Below, piece after piece: positions 7,871 to 17,441 of a stretch of 64,000 nt of DNA. Each line of letters starts with the position of its first letter. The stretch's first letter is position 1. Under the pieces are notes generated by a model, which was not told the DNA's origin, searched no databases, and saw only the letters and a program-made list of their open reading frames with translations. The DNA is from Gemmatimonadota bacterium (lineage in GTDB: Bacteria > Gemmatimonadota > Gemmatimonadetes > Longimicrobiales > Gaopeijiaceae), in NCBI GenBank assembly GCA_030428885.1, contig JAUIEJ010000005.1, positions 1 to 64,000 of the forward strand, read 5' to 3'. A program made the translations under genes and the position numbers.

Positions 7871-10191
7871 TGGGGGCTTCCGCTCCTCCCTCCCGGTTCT
7901 CTTCGCCCGTGATCCCCCCCCGAATCACGTCCCCGTCCGCGGGACCGCTCCGCTCCGCGGCCCTTGCCTGCCTCGCGGCGGCCGTGGTGGCGCACCCGGC
8001 CGCGGCCCGCCAGGACGGGGGGGCGGCGCCGGAGGGTCCGCCGCTGGTCATCCCGCGCATCTCCGGTGCGGTGGAGCTCGACGGCGTGGTGGACGAAGCC
8101 GCGTGGGAGTCCCTCGATCCACTCCCCATGACCCAGTACCAGCCCACCTTCGGCGGGCCCCTGAGCCAACCGACCGAGGTGCGGGTGGGGCACGACGACG
8201 TCTATCTGTACGTGTCGGGTCGCATGCTCGACTCCAGTCCCGACGAGATCCGCACCAACACCTTCTATCGGGACCTCTACAGCGGCGACGATCTCCTGGC
8301 CGTCATCATCGATAGTTACAACGACTATCAGACCGCCGTCTGGTTCGTCACCAATCCCGCCGGGGCCCGCAACGACCGCACCGTGTCCAACGACGCCGTG
8401 TCGTCGGGCGGTGGCCCTCCCATGAACTCCGACTGGAACGCCCACTGGGACGTGGCCACGTCCCAGGACGACGAGGGGTGGTACGCCGAGTTCCGGATTC
8501 CCTTCTCGACCCTGGGGTTCCAGGCGCAGGACGACGAGGTCACCATGGGCCTCATCTCCTATCGGTTCATCCCCCGGCTCAACGAGCGTCAGGTCTTTCC
8601 CGCCATCGAGCCGGTCTGGGGCGGATTGGGATTCGCCAAGCCCTCCATGGCCCGCCGCGTCGTCATGAGGGACGTGCGCCAGTCCAAGCCGGTGTACGTC
8701 ACGCCCTACGCCCTGGGCGGGCTGTCCCACACACCGGTCCTCCAGGAGCCCGCCACCGGGCCCGGCCGGTGGGTGGGCGACACCGACCCCACCGAGGAAC
8801 TGGGCGTCGATCTGCGCTATTCACCCACGTCGAATCTGGCGCTGGACCTGACGGTCAACACCGACTTCGCCCAGGTGGAGGCCGACGATCAGCAGATCAA
8901 CCTCACCCGGTTCCCCCTCTTCTTTCCCGAGAAGCGGCAGTTCTTCCAGGAGCGCTCGTCGACCTTCCAGTTCGACACGGGAGGCCGCTCGAGCCGTCTG
9001 TTCCACAGCCGCCGCATCGGTCTCGACGACGGGGCCATCGTGCGCATCTGGGGCGGGGCCCGGGCCGTGGGGCGGATCGAGGGCATGGACTTCGGTCTGC
9101 TGGACATGCAGACGGCCGAGCACGGCGGGCGCCCCTCGGAAAACATGGGCGTGCTCCGGGTTCGCCAGGAGGTGCTGAACCCGTCGTCGGCCGTGGGTGC
9201 CATGCTCACGTCGCGCCTGGGGAGTGACGGCGAAAACAACGTGGGACTCGGGATCGACGTGGTGCTCCGCCCCGTGGGAGACGAGTTCCTCACCCTGAAG
9301 TGGGCGCGCACCTTCGACGAGGCCGTGGACGAGGCCTCCACCCTGGAGGCCAGTTCCATGCAGGTGCGCTGGGCGCGCCAGCGGGACGAGGGACTTTCGT
9401 ACAGCGGCGAGTTCCTCCGGGTCGGCGACGACTATCTGCCCCGGCTCGGCTTCCAGCCGCGACGGGACTTCCGGTACGTGGGGGGCAGCGGCCAATACAA
9501 GCGCCTCATGGACGCGTCGTCGCCCCTCCTCAGCGCCGCCTTCGACGTCCAGGCCGGCGAATTCACCCGGGCGTCGGACGACACTCCCGAATCCCGATCG
9601 GTGGAGCCCCGGGTCACGGTCGAATTCAAGGGGGGCACCGAGATCAGCCTCACGGGGTCGAGCAGCTTCGAGAGCGTCCGGGACGCCTTCGACGTGGCCG
9701 GGGCTGGGGTGGTGCCGGGAGAATACTGGTTCCACGAGGCCCGCCTGCGGCTGCAGCTCCCCCGGAGCGACCTCTTCCGGGGCAACTATCAACTGTCGGC
9801 GGGGAGCTTCTACGACGGCACCCGGGTGGGCCTCTCCCTGGAACCCACCTGGAACCAATCCCGCTATCTGGAACTGTCGGGCGGGTACGAGATCAACCGC
9901 CTGTCGTTCGACGAACGGGACGTGGAGACCACGGCCCATCTGGCCCGACTCAAGGCCCAGGTGGCCCTCAACACCCGGGTGTCGTTCAGTGCCCTGGGCC
10001 AGTACAGCAACGTGGCCGATCTCACCACCTTCAACGCCCGTTTCCGGTTCCACGTTCGGGAGGGCACGGATCTCTGGGTCGTGTACAACGAGGGACTCCA
10101 CACCGATCGCGACATCACCGATCAGCCCCGGCTTCCCCTGAGCGCCGGTCGCACGCTCCTGGTGAAGTACACCCACGCCTTCATCTGGTGA
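7867..10191 (+). CDS. CBM9-like / DUF5916 outer-membrane beta-barrel protein
   Basis: Signal peptide; ISGAVELDGVVDEAAWESLDPLPMTQYQP N-terminal CBM9-like domain; LTRFPLFFPEKRQFFQERSSTFQF DUF5916 motif; barrel-like C-terminus; ATGA overlap with upstream gene. Confidence 0.85.
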   Translation: MMGASAPPSRFSSPVIPPRITSPSAGPLRSAALACLAAAVVAHPAAARQDGGAAPEGPPLVIPRISGAVELDGVVDEAAWESLDPLPMTQYQPTFGGPLSQPTEVRVGHDDVYLYVSGRMLDSSPDEIRTNTFYRDLYSGDDLLAVIIDSYNDYQTAVWFVTNPAGARNDRTVSNDAVSSGGGPPMNSDWNAHWDVATSQDDEGWYAEFRIPFSTLGFQAQDDEVTMGLISYRFIPRLNERQVFPAIEPVWGGLGFAKPSMARRVVMRDVRQSKPVYVTPYALGGLSHTPVLQEPATGPGRWVGDTDPTEELGVDLRYSPTSNLALDLTVNTDFAQVEADDQQINLTRFPLFFPEKRQFFQERSSTFQFDTGGRSSRLFHSRRIGLDDGAIVRIWGGARAVGRIEGMDFGLLDMQTAEHGGRPSENMGVLRVRQEVLNPSSAVGAMLTSRLGSDGENNVGLGIDVVLRPVGDEFLTLKWARTFDEAVDEASTLEASSMQVRWARQRDEGLSYSGEFLRVGDDYLPRLGFQPRRDFRYVGGSGQYKRLMDASSPLLSAAFDVQAGEFTRASDDTPESRSVEPRVTVEFKGGTEISLTGSSSFESVRDAFDVAGAGVVPGEYWFHEARLRLQLPRSDLFRGNYQLSAGSFYDGTRVGLSLEPTWNQSRYLELSGGYEINRLSFDERDVETTAHLARLKAQVALNTRVSFSALGQYSNVADLTTFNARFRFHVREGTDLWVVYNEGLHTDRDITDQPRLPLSAGRTLLVKYTHAFIW

Positions 10192-10195
10192 GTTC

Positions 10196-11119
10196 GTGAC
10201 GCCCCGGCATCCTCCGACCCTGGTGGTACTGAACCCGGCCTCGGGCACGGGGATCGATCCGGCGGAGTTCGCGGCCGATGTGCGGGCCCGGCTCGACTGC
10301 CGCATCGCCATCACCTCGGAGGCCGGCGACGCCCGGCGGCGCGCCGCCGAGGCTCTGGATGCCGGGGCGGAGCGCGTCGTGGCGGCGGGGGGCGACGGGA
10401 CCATTCGGGAGGTGGTGCAGGGGCTGGCCGATGGGGGCCGGGACCCCCACGACACGCCGATCCTGGGCGTCCTCCCCCTGGGCACGGGCAACGACCTGGC
10501 CCGCACCCTGGGCGTGCCCCTGGACCTGGGGAAGGCCGTGGATCTCCTGGCGGACTCCGGCGCCACCCGTCCCCTGGATCTGCTCCGGGTGGTCCGGGAC
10601 GGCGACGCGACGTGGGCGGTCAACGCCGTCATCCTGGGCAACGGCGGCCGGGTCGGCACGGTGCTGGACAACGACGACAAGTCGTTCTGGGGTCCCCTGT
10701 CGTACCTCCGGTCGGCGGTGGAGGTGGCCCTGGAGCTCGAGCCGGTTCGAGTGGCCTGGAGCGCGGACGACGACCGGTGGGTGGAGGCCGAGGTGCTGAA
10801 CGTGGTGGCGGCCAACGGCGCCTCGGCGGCGGGGGGTGTCCCCATCGCGCCGGGGGCGAGTCCCCACGACGGCCTCCTGGACGTGGCGGTGGTGGACGAC
10901 TGCTCCGTCGCCGAGGCCCTCCGCATCGGCGCGGCGCTGCTGGCGGGACGGGAGCCCGACTCCCCGGTCTACCGGCGCCGGAGCGCCCGGCGGCTCCGGG
11001 TCGAGACCCGGGGCGCCGAGGGCCTCCCCGTGAGCGTCGACGGCGAGCCGTTCCAGGCCGCGTCCGTCGAGGTGTCCGTCCGGCCCGGGCGCCTCCGGGT
11101 GGTGGCGCCTTCGCCCTGA
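10196..11119 (+). CDS. Diacylglycerol kinase family (YegS/DagK-like) lipid kinase
   Basis: VVLNPASGTG, AAGGDGTIREVVQGL, LGVLPLGTGNDLARTLG motifs; GTG start. Confidence 0.92.
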   Translation: MTPRHPPTLVVLNPASGTGIDPAEFAADVRARLDCRIAITSEAGDARRRAAEALDAGAERVVAAGGDGTIREVVQGLADGGRDPHDTPILGVLPLGTGNDLARTLGVPLDLGKAVDLLADSGATRPLDLLRVVRDGDATWAVNAVILGNGGRVGTVLDNDDKSFWGPLSYLRSAVEVALELEPVRVAWSADDDRWVEAEVLNVVAANGASAAGGVPIAPGASPHDGLLDVAVVDDCSVAEALRIGAALLAGREPDSPVYRRRSARRLRVETRGAEGLPVSVDGEPFQAASVEVSVRPGRLRVVAPSP

Positions 11120-11163
11120 TCGGGCCACTATCCACGTTCCTCACGCATTTCCAGGACCCTTCC

Positions 11164-11958
11164 ATGCACGACCCCTTCCAGCGGCTCCGCCGCGTCGGGC
11201 CCGCCGCACTCCTCCTGGCCACCGCGGCCTTCACCGCGGCGTGCGACGCCGGAACGCCCGTGGAACGCCTGGTCTTCCAGGTCGTGCGGACGATTCCCCA
11301 CGATTCCACGGCGTACACCCAGGGACTCCTCCTCCACGACGGCCGCCTCTTCGAGTCCACGGGCCGGTACGGGGCCTCCACGGTCCGCACCGTGGACCCC
11401 GCCACCGGCGCCGTGCTCGCGGACGTGCCCCTGGACTCCATGTACTTCGGCGAGGGGCTGGCCCGGGTGGACGACCGGTTGATCCAGCTCACCTGGAAGG
11501 AGGGCACGGCCCGGGTGCTCGACGTGGAGTCGCTGGACTCGGTGGGGTCGTTCACCTACGGCGGCGACGGGTGGGGACTCTGCTACGACGGCAGCGGCCT
11601 CTGGATGAGCGACGGCACGTCCCGCCTCACCCGGCGCAACGCCGAGACCTTCGCGGTGGAGCGCACGCTGGACGTCACGGCCGACGGCACGGCCGTCTTC
11701 CGATTGAATGAACTGGAGTGCGTCGACGGCCTCGTCTGGGCCAACGTCTATCAGCGGGACGAGATCGTGCGCATCGACCCGGCCACCGGTCGGGTCACGG
11801 GGATCGTGGACGCCCAGGCCCTGACCCGGGACGCCGGCCGCTTCGGCGATCGGGAGGCGGTCTTGAACGGCATCGCGTGGAATCCCGCCGCCGGGACGTT
11901 CTACGTCACGGGCAAGTTGTGGCCCACCATGTACGAGATCCGGCTGGACGGGCCATGA
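11164..11958 (+). CDS. Glutaminyl-peptide cyclotransferase (glutamine cyclotransferase, beta-propeller type), lipoprotein
   Basis: PHDSTAYTQGLLLHDGRLFESTGRYGASTVR and LTWKEGTARVLD motifs; lipobox-like TAAC. Confidence 0.92.
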   Translation: MHDPFQRLRRVGPAALLLATAAFTAACDAGTPVERLVFQVVRTIPHDSTAYTQGLLLHDGRLFESTGRYGASTVRTVDPATGAVLADVPLDSMYFGEGLARVDDRLIQLTWKEGTARVLDVESLDSVGSFTYGGDGWGLCYDGSGLWMSDGTSRLTRRNAETFAVERTLDVTADGTAVFRLNELECVDGLVWANVYQRDEIVRIDPATGRVTGIVDAQALTRDAGRFGDREAVLNGIAWNPAAGTFYVTGKLWPTMYEIRLDGP

Positions 11959-12527
11959 CCGGTCCGGTGGCCGTGTTCCTCCGGGGAATCAACATCGGGG
12001 GACACCGGGTGAAGATGGCCCGCCTCCGGGAGATCTTCGACGACCTGGGCCATCCGGGCGCCCGGACCCACCAGGCGGCGGGCAACGTCGTGCTCCACGA
12101 CCCGCCGGGAGATGCCCGCGGGGTCGTCCAGGGCATCGAGACGGGGCTGGAACACGCCCTGGGGTATGCCGTGCCCACGTTCCTCCGCACCTCCGGCGAA
12201 CTTTGGGAACTCCTGGCCCACGCCCCGGTGGATCCCTCCGAACTCGAGGGGCCGGACCACGCCCACTACGTGCTCCTGCTCCGCAACGCCGTGGACGACG
12301 CGGTGCGGGACCGCTTCGCTCCCCTGGACTCGGAGCGGGATTCGTTCCGGTACGGGCCCCGGGAGGTTCACTGGCTCAGCCGGGGCAAGATGAGCGAGTC
12401 GCCCATCTTCGGGGGGCCCTTCGAGCGGGCCACCCGCGACCTGCTCCACACCATGCGCAAGGCCACCACCCTCCAGGGGGTCCTCCGACTGTGCGGGCCC
12501 GCGTCGTCTTCGGAGTCCCCGGCATGA
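11955..12527 (+). CDS. DUF1697 domain protein
   Basis: VAVFLRGINIGGHRVKMARLREIFDDLG, QAAGNVV, LSRGKMSES...PF motifs. Confidence 0.9.
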   Translation: MTGPVAVFLRGINIGGHRVKMARLREIFDDLGHPGARTHQAAGNVVLHDPPGDARGVVQGIETGLEHALGYAVPTFLRTSGELWELLAHAPVDPSELEGPDHAHYVLLLRNAVDDAVRDRFAPLDSERDSFRYGPREVHWLSRGKMSESPIFGGPFERATRDLLHTMRKATTLQGVLRLCGPASSSESPA

Positions 12528-12907
12528 AGCGGATCCTCATCGTCGACGACGAGGGCGGCATCCGGCGGGCGACGGCCTCGTTCCTGCGCCGGGTCGGCTA
12601 CGAGGCCCTGGTGGCCGCAGACGGGAAGCAGGCGGTGGATCGGCTTCGGAGCGAGTCCGTCGATCTCGTGCTGTGCGACATGTGCATGCCCGAGATGGAC
12701 GGCATCGAACTGATTCTCATGGTGCGTAGCGAATGGCCCGGGGTGGCCCTGGTGGCCATGTCCGGAGGGGGGCGGTTCGTCTCGGGGGAACTGCTGCTGG
12801 ATTCGGCCCGGGAGTTGGGGGCTCACGCGACCCTCGCCAAGCCCTTCGGCCTCGACGAACTCGAGGCGGCTGTGAAGGGGGCCCTGGGGGCTGTGGCCCC
12901 GGACTGA
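12524..12907 (+). CDS. Single-domain response regulator (receiver)
   Basis: RILIVDDEGGIRR, LVLCDMCMPEMDGIEL, HATLAKPFGLDEL. Confidence 0.9.
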   Translation: MKRILIVDDEGGIRRATASFLRRVGYEALVAADGKQAVDRLRSESVDLVLCDMCMPEMDGIELILMVRSEWPGVALVAMSGGGRFVSGELLLDSARELGAHATLAKPFGLDELEAAVKGALGAVAPD

Positions 12908-12952
12908 GTATCTTTCCTCAGCCATCCGTGCATCCGTTTCCAGGGGGACTCC

Positions 12953-14299
12953 ATGGAGCCGCATCGCATCGTCGTGCTGGGCGCCGCCGGGCGTGATTTC
13001 CACCTCTTCAACACGCTCTACCGCAGCAATCCCCACGTGGAGGTGGTGGCGTTCACGGCCCAGCAGATTCCCCACATCGACGATCGCCGATACCCGCCCG
13101 AACTGGCCGGCGACGCGTATCCCGAGGGAATCCCCATCGTGCCCGAGGACGCCCTGGAGGATCTGGTGGTGGAGCACGAGGTGGAGACGGTGGTGCTGGG
13201 CTACTCCGATCTCGCCTACGCCGACGTGGGACACCTGGCGGCCCGGGCGACCGCGGCTGGGGCCGATTTCGTCATCCCCGACGCCTGGTCGTCCATGGTG
13301 GAATCGAACAAACCGGTGGTGGCGGTGTGCGCCGTGCGCACCGGCGTGGGCAAGAGCCAGACGTCCCGGGCCGTGGCCCGACTGCTGCGGGATGCGGGAC
13401 TCCGGGTGGGCATCGTGCGGCATCCCATGCCCTACGGCGATCTCGTGAAGCAGCGGGTGCAGCGGTTCGCCTCCGAGGCCGATCTCGTGGCCCACGACGT
13501 GACCATCGAGGAACGGGAGGAGTACGAGCCCCACATCGCCGCCGGGTCGGTGGTGTTCGCCGGGGTCGACTACGAGGCGATCCTCGAGGCCGCCGAGGCC
13601 GAAGCCGACGTGATCCTGTGGGACGGCGGCAACAACGACACGCCGTTCTACGTGCCCGACGTGTGGATCACCCTGGTGGACCCCCATCGCCCCGGCCACG
13701 AGACGGCCTACTATCCCGGCGAAACCAACCTCCGCCTGGCCGACGTGGTGCTGATCAACAAGATCGACACCGCCGACGCGGCCGACGTCGCAGCCGTGCT
13801 GGAGCGGGTGGACGCCGTGAACCCCGACGCCGTGGTGGTTCGGGCCGCCAGTCCCATCACCCCCGACGACCCTTCCGTCCTGACGGGAAAGCGGGTGGTG
13901 GCCGTGGAGGACGGGCCCACCTGTACCCATGGGGGCATGCCCTACGGCGCCGGTCTCCTGGGCGCCCGGGCCGCCGGCGCCGCCGAGATCGTGGACCCCC
14001 GGCCCTACCTGGTGGGCGAGCTCCGGGACACGTTCGAGCGGTACCCCGATCTGGGGCCGATCCTGCCGGCCATGGGGTACGGGGCGCAGCAGGTCGCCGA
14101 TCTCCAGGCCACGCTGGAGCGGGCCGCCGAGGGCGGGGTGGAGGCGGTGGCGGTGGGCACGCCCATCGACCTGGACCACCTGGTGCCGATGCCCCTGCCG
14201 TCCACCCGGTGCCGCTACGAACTGGCGGTGGAGGGATCGCCCACCCTGGCCGACGTCCTGGCGCCGGTGATCAACCTGGCTCGCTCCACACCTCGCTGA
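12953..14299 (+). CDS. Cyclic 2,3-diphosphoglycerate synthetase-like GTP/ATP-binding protein
   Basis: N-terminal Rossmann-like IVVLGAAGRDFHLFN; deviant Walker A AVRTGVGKSQTSRAVARLL; DGGNNDTPFYVPDVWITLVDP; LINKID motif; matches my memory of bacterial cDPGS homologs. Confidence 0.8.
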   Translation: MEPHRIVVLGAAGRDFHLFNTLYRSNPHVEVVAFTAQQIPHIDDRRYPPELAGDAYPEGIPIVPEDALEDLVVEHEVETVVLGYSDLAYADVGHLAARATAAGADFVIPDAWSSMVESNKPVVAVCAVRTGVGKSQTSRAVARLLRDAGLRVGIVRHPMPYGDLVKQRVQRFASEADLVAHDVTIEEREEYEPHIAAGSVVFAGVDYEAILEAAEAEADVILWDGGNNDTPFYVPDVWITLVDPHRPGHETAYYPGETNLRLADVVLINKIDTADAADVAAVLERVDAVNPDAVVVRAASPITPDDPSVLTGKRVVAVEDGPTCTHGGMPYGAGLLGARAAGAAEIVDPRPYLVGELRDTFERYPDLGPILPAMGYGAQQVADLQATLERAAEGGVEAVAVGTPIDLDHLVPMPLPSTRCRYELAVEGSPTLADVLAPVINLARSTPR

Positions 14300-15416
14300 A
14301 CAGCCGCTGGAAGTTGGCGCCCAGGAGCTTCTCGATCCGGGCGTCGCCATGCCCCCGAGCCGACAGAGCGTCGGCCAGGAGGTCCAGCCGCCGGTCGTCG
14401 TTCAGGTCGGGAATGAAGGTGTAGACGTCTTCGGTTTCGCCGGGGGCCGAGATGCCCCGGGCGCGGCGCTGGCGCACGTCTTCCCGGTGGCGCCGCTTGT
14501 ATTCGTCGTCGAAGGCGATGGCGGGAATGCCGCCGTCGGTGCCGATGCCCACGTGGTCCTCGCCGCAGACGTTCCAGGCGTGCTCGATGTGGGCCACGAC
14601 GTCGGCGGCCATGGGCTGGCCCTCCTCCCGGAGGAAGGGCATGAAGTAGATCCCCACGACGCCGCCCTTCCGGGCCAGGGCCCGGAGATCGGCGTCGGTC
14701 TTGTTCCGGGGCAGGTCGGCCAGGGCGGCGCACCCCGAATGGGTGATGGCCACCGGGCCGTCGGCGGCGGCGATGCCCTCGGCCGTGGTGCGCTGCCCGC
14801 AATGGCTCAGGTCCACCAGGAGGTTCAGCTCGTTCATGCGGGCCACCACCTGGTGCCCGAATTCGGTGAGGCCGCCGTTGCGGGCTTCCATGGACCCGTC
14901 GCCGAGCCGGTTGGTCCGGTTGTAGGTGAGCTGGATGATGCGCACACCCCGGTCCCGGAAGTGGTCGAGCCGGTCGAGGCGTCCCTCGAGCATGATGGCG
15001 TCCTGGAAGCCGTAGATGATCCCCAGGCGGTTCGTCGCCTTGGCGGTGGCGAGATCGGCGGCGGAGCGCACCGGGAGCAGGTGGTCGGGGCGGGCGGCGA
15101 TCTGGGCGTCCCACAGGTCGAGGTCGGCCTCCGCCGCGGCGAATCGGTCGGGGCCGTCGCCCACCACCCCCACCGTGAGGTTGACGGCGGTCACGCCCGA
15201 GCGGCGGACGGCGGCCAGGGTCGCGTCGGACAATCCGCCCTGCTCCCGGAACCCCGGTGCCCCCGGTCCCCCCAGGGCGTCGATGACCATGGCGTCGTCG
15301 TACCCGGGCCAGGGGGGGCGGCGTCGAGACAGGGCCGCGGCGGACGAGGGCGCCAGCGCCGCGCCCAGGGCGGCCACGGCGGAACGGTGCAGGAACTCGC
15401 GTCGGGTGGGACTCAT
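14271..15416 (-). CDS. M19 (membrane/renal dipeptidase) homolog with Tat signal, probable altered metal site
   Basis: Tat motif TRREFLHRS; family blocks GVRIIQLTYNRTNRLGDG, LVDLSHCGQRTTAEGI, PVAITHSGCAALADLPRNKTDADLRALARKGGVVGI; ligand substitutions described in findings. Confidence 0.85.
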   Translation of the reverse strand: MSPTRREFLHRSAVAALGAALAPSSAAALSRRRPPWPGYDDAMVIDALGGPGAPGFREQGGLSDATLAAVRRSGVTAVNLTVGVVGDGPDRFAAAEADLDLWDAQIAARPDHLLPVRSAADLATAKATNRLGIIYGFQDAIMLEGRLDRLDHFRDRGVRIIQLTYNRTNRLGDGSMEARNGGLTEFGHQVVARMNELNLLVDLSHCGQRTTAEGIAAADGPVAITHSGCAALADLPRNKTDADLRALARKGGVVGIYFMPFLREEGQPMAADVVAHIEHAWNVCGEDHVGIGTDGGIPAIAFDDEYKRRHREDVRQRRARGISAPGETEDVYTFIPDLNDDRRLDLLADALSARGHGDARIEKLLGANFQRLFSEVWSEPG

Positions 15417-15559
15417 CTCGGGGACTCCGCAGGGGTGCGCTCGCCCCCAGGGTGGCCGCCCCGGGGCCCGGACGCCAGGGGTGGCGGCGGGGGCCGGCGC
15501 ACCTCACCATGGCCCCCGAGGTTTCCCCTGCTCGCACTTCGCACCCGTCCGGAGTCCCC

Positions 15560-15937
15560 ATGCCCCGCACGCCCCTCACCAGCCCGACCGCCACGGCCGT
15601 CGGCCCGTACTCCCACGGCATCGACGACGGCCGGTACGTGTTCTGCTCGGGCCAGACCCCCATCGATCCCGCCACCGGCGAGCTTCACGCCGGGGGGGTG
15701 GATGCCCAGACCCACCAGTGCTTCGACCACCTCTTCTCCGTGCTGGCCGATGCCGGACTGGGCCCCGAGCACGTGGTGAAGGTCAACGTGTACCTGCGGG
15801 ACATGGCCGATTTTCCCGCCATGAACGCCGCCTATCAGACGCGCTTCGAGGCACCCTTCCCGGCCCGCACCACCATCGGTGTGGCGGGCCTGCCCCTCGA
15901 CGCCCGGGTGGAGATCGAGCTGGTGGCCCGCCGCTGA
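15560..15937 (+). CDS. RidA (YjgF/YER057c/UK114) family protein
   Basis: AVGPYSHGIDDGRYVFCSGQTPIDPATGEL, ...TTIGVAGLPLDARVEIELVARR. Confidence 0.93.
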   Translation: MPRTPLTSPTATAVGPYSHGIDDGRYVFCSGQTPIDPATGELHAGGVDAQTHQCFDHLFSVLADAGLGPEHVVKVNVYLRDMADFPAMNAAYQTRFEAPFPARTTIGVAGLPLDARVEIELVARR

Positions 15938-15950
15938 TCCGGAGCGGGCC

Positions 15951-16562
15951 GTGGTGGACGACCGGACCCTCCTGTCCCGGATCGCCCGGGGCGACGACGA
16001 CGGGTTCCGGACCTTCTACGACCGACACGCCCGACGGGTCTACGGCATCGCCCTGAACGTGCTCCGCGATGTCGGGGACGCCGAAGAGGTCACCCAGGAC
16101 GTCTTCGTCGAGGTCCACCGCGCGGCGGGGTCGTTCCGGGGAGACGCCCGGGTGTCGACCTGGCTGCACCGGATCGCCCTGCGCAAGGCCATCGACCGGG
16201 ACCGGCATCGCACCCGCGCTCGGCGGTTCGCCCGGGTGACCCACCGCCTCGGGTTCGGCCCCGATCCGGACGCCGTTCAGCTCCGGTCCCGGGACCACCC
16301 CGGCGTCGACCTGGACCATCGCCAGGCGGCCCGGGCCCTCTTCGACCTCATCGACGGGTTGCCGGATCGCCAGCGGAAGGCCCTGTTGCTGAGCTACGTC
16401 GAAGATCTCACGCGTCAGGACGCCGCCGACGCCATGGGGATCGGCCTCAAGGCGCTGGAGTCGCTGCTCCAGCGAGGCAAGGCCACCCTGCGGCGTCGAA
16501 TCGACGAACGGCGAGCCGCCGAAGGATCGACGGACGATTCATCGTCCAAGGAGACGGAATGA
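15951..16562 (+). CDS. ECF-type RNA polymerase sigma factor
   Basis: FYDRHARRVYGIALNVLRDVGDAEEVTQDVFVEVHRAAGSFRGDARVSTWLHRIALRKAID; region 4 LPDRQRKALLLSYVEDLTRQDAADAMGIGLKALESLLQRGKATL; GTG start. Confidence 0.9.
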   Translation: MVDDRTLLSRIARGDDDGFRTFYDRHARRVYGIALNVLRDVGDAEEVTQDVFVEVHRAAGSFRGDARVSTWLHRIALRKAIDRDRHRTRARRFARVTHRLGFGPDPDAVQLRSRDHPGVDLDHRQAARALFDLIDGLPDRQRKALLLSYVEDLTRQDAADAMGIGLKALESLLQRGKATLRRRIDERRAAEGSTDDSSSKETE

Positions 16563-16840
16563 ACGACGACCGCATTCTCGAGGCCCTCGACGGGCTCACG
16601 ACCCCCGATCCCTCGCCGGAACTCTACGCCCGGATCCAGGAGCGAGTCCGGGCGAGGGGGCGCGATCCCGGGCCGGTGGCGCCCCCTCGGCTCGCGGCGG
16701 CGCTGGCCGGGCTCGCCCTCCTGGTGGCCCTCAACGTCGGGGTCGCCGTGGCGTCGGTTCGGGCGCCGGAGACGTCCGCCGGCGGGGGCGATCCCTACTC
16801 CGCCGACCTGGCGTCGGACTACACCCTGTACGAGCCGTGA
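16559..16840 (+). CDS. Small single-TM protein, putative anti-sigma factor
   Basis: 93 aa, overlaps sigma stop by 4 nt, one TM helix (LAAALAGLALLVALNVGVAVAS). Confidence 0.6.
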   Translation: MNDDRILEALDGLTTPDPSPELYARIQERVRARGRDPGPVAPPRLAAALAGLALLVALNVGVAVASVRAPETSAGGGDPYSADLASDYTLYEP

Positions 16841-17370
16841 GCCGGGCCCGCCTCCTCACCGTGCTCGTGGGCGTCCTGGTGGCGCTGAACGTGGGACTCC
16901 TGGCGGTGATGGCGATCCGGATGTCCGCGCCCGGGGAGGCCGGCCGGCCGGCGCCCCTGCTGCGGCGCACCATCCCCGAGGCTCTGGAGTTCGATGCGGC
17001 GCAGGAGGCGCGATTCGACGCCGAGGTGGATCGACATCGGGCCGAGATGCAGGAGCTGGACCGTGAGCGGAGGGATCGGCTCCGGGCGTGGGTCGCCACC
17101 CTGTCCGGGGCCGGTGGCGGCCCGGACGCCCAGGCGCGCCTGGAGCGGGAGCTGCAGGGGTTGGAGGGGCGGAGATTGGCGGCGGTTCGGGGCCACTTCG
17201 ACTCCATCCGGGCCATGGCGCGCCCCGACCAACTCGCCCGATTCCCCCGGGTGCTCGACGATGCTGCGGGCGCCCTGGTGGGTCCGCCGCCGGGGGCGGT
17301 GGGGGGGGCGGCCCCTCCCCGGGCCGGAGGGCCCGGTCGGCCGGGGCCGGGTCGGCCGCCCGGGCGCTGA
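16837..17370 (+). CDS. Putative periplasmic Spy/CpxP/heavy-metal-resistance-like sensor
   Basis: N-terminal TM, long charged helix region (FDAEVDRHRAEMQELDRERRDRLRAWV...), Pro/Gly tail; overlaps previous gene. Confidence 0.55.
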   Translation: MSRARLLTVLVGVLVALNVGLLAVMAIRMSAPGEAGRPAPLLRRTIPEALEFDAAQEARFDAEVDRHRAEMQELDRERRDRLRAWVATLSGAGGGPDAQARLERELQGLEGRRLAAVRGHFDSIRAMARPDQLARFPRVLDDAAGALVGPPPGAVGGAAPPRAGGPGRPGPGRPPGR

Positions 17371-17441
17371 CCGAAGGATCGAAGGGGGGCGTGTCGTCCA
17401 AGGGGGCAGAAGCGACGAACACCCCTCCGCTGGAGCCGATC

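Noticed and set aside
12524-12907. Two-component system
   Set aside because: No histidine kinase adjacent to this receiver or to the one at 61910; both are orphan receivers
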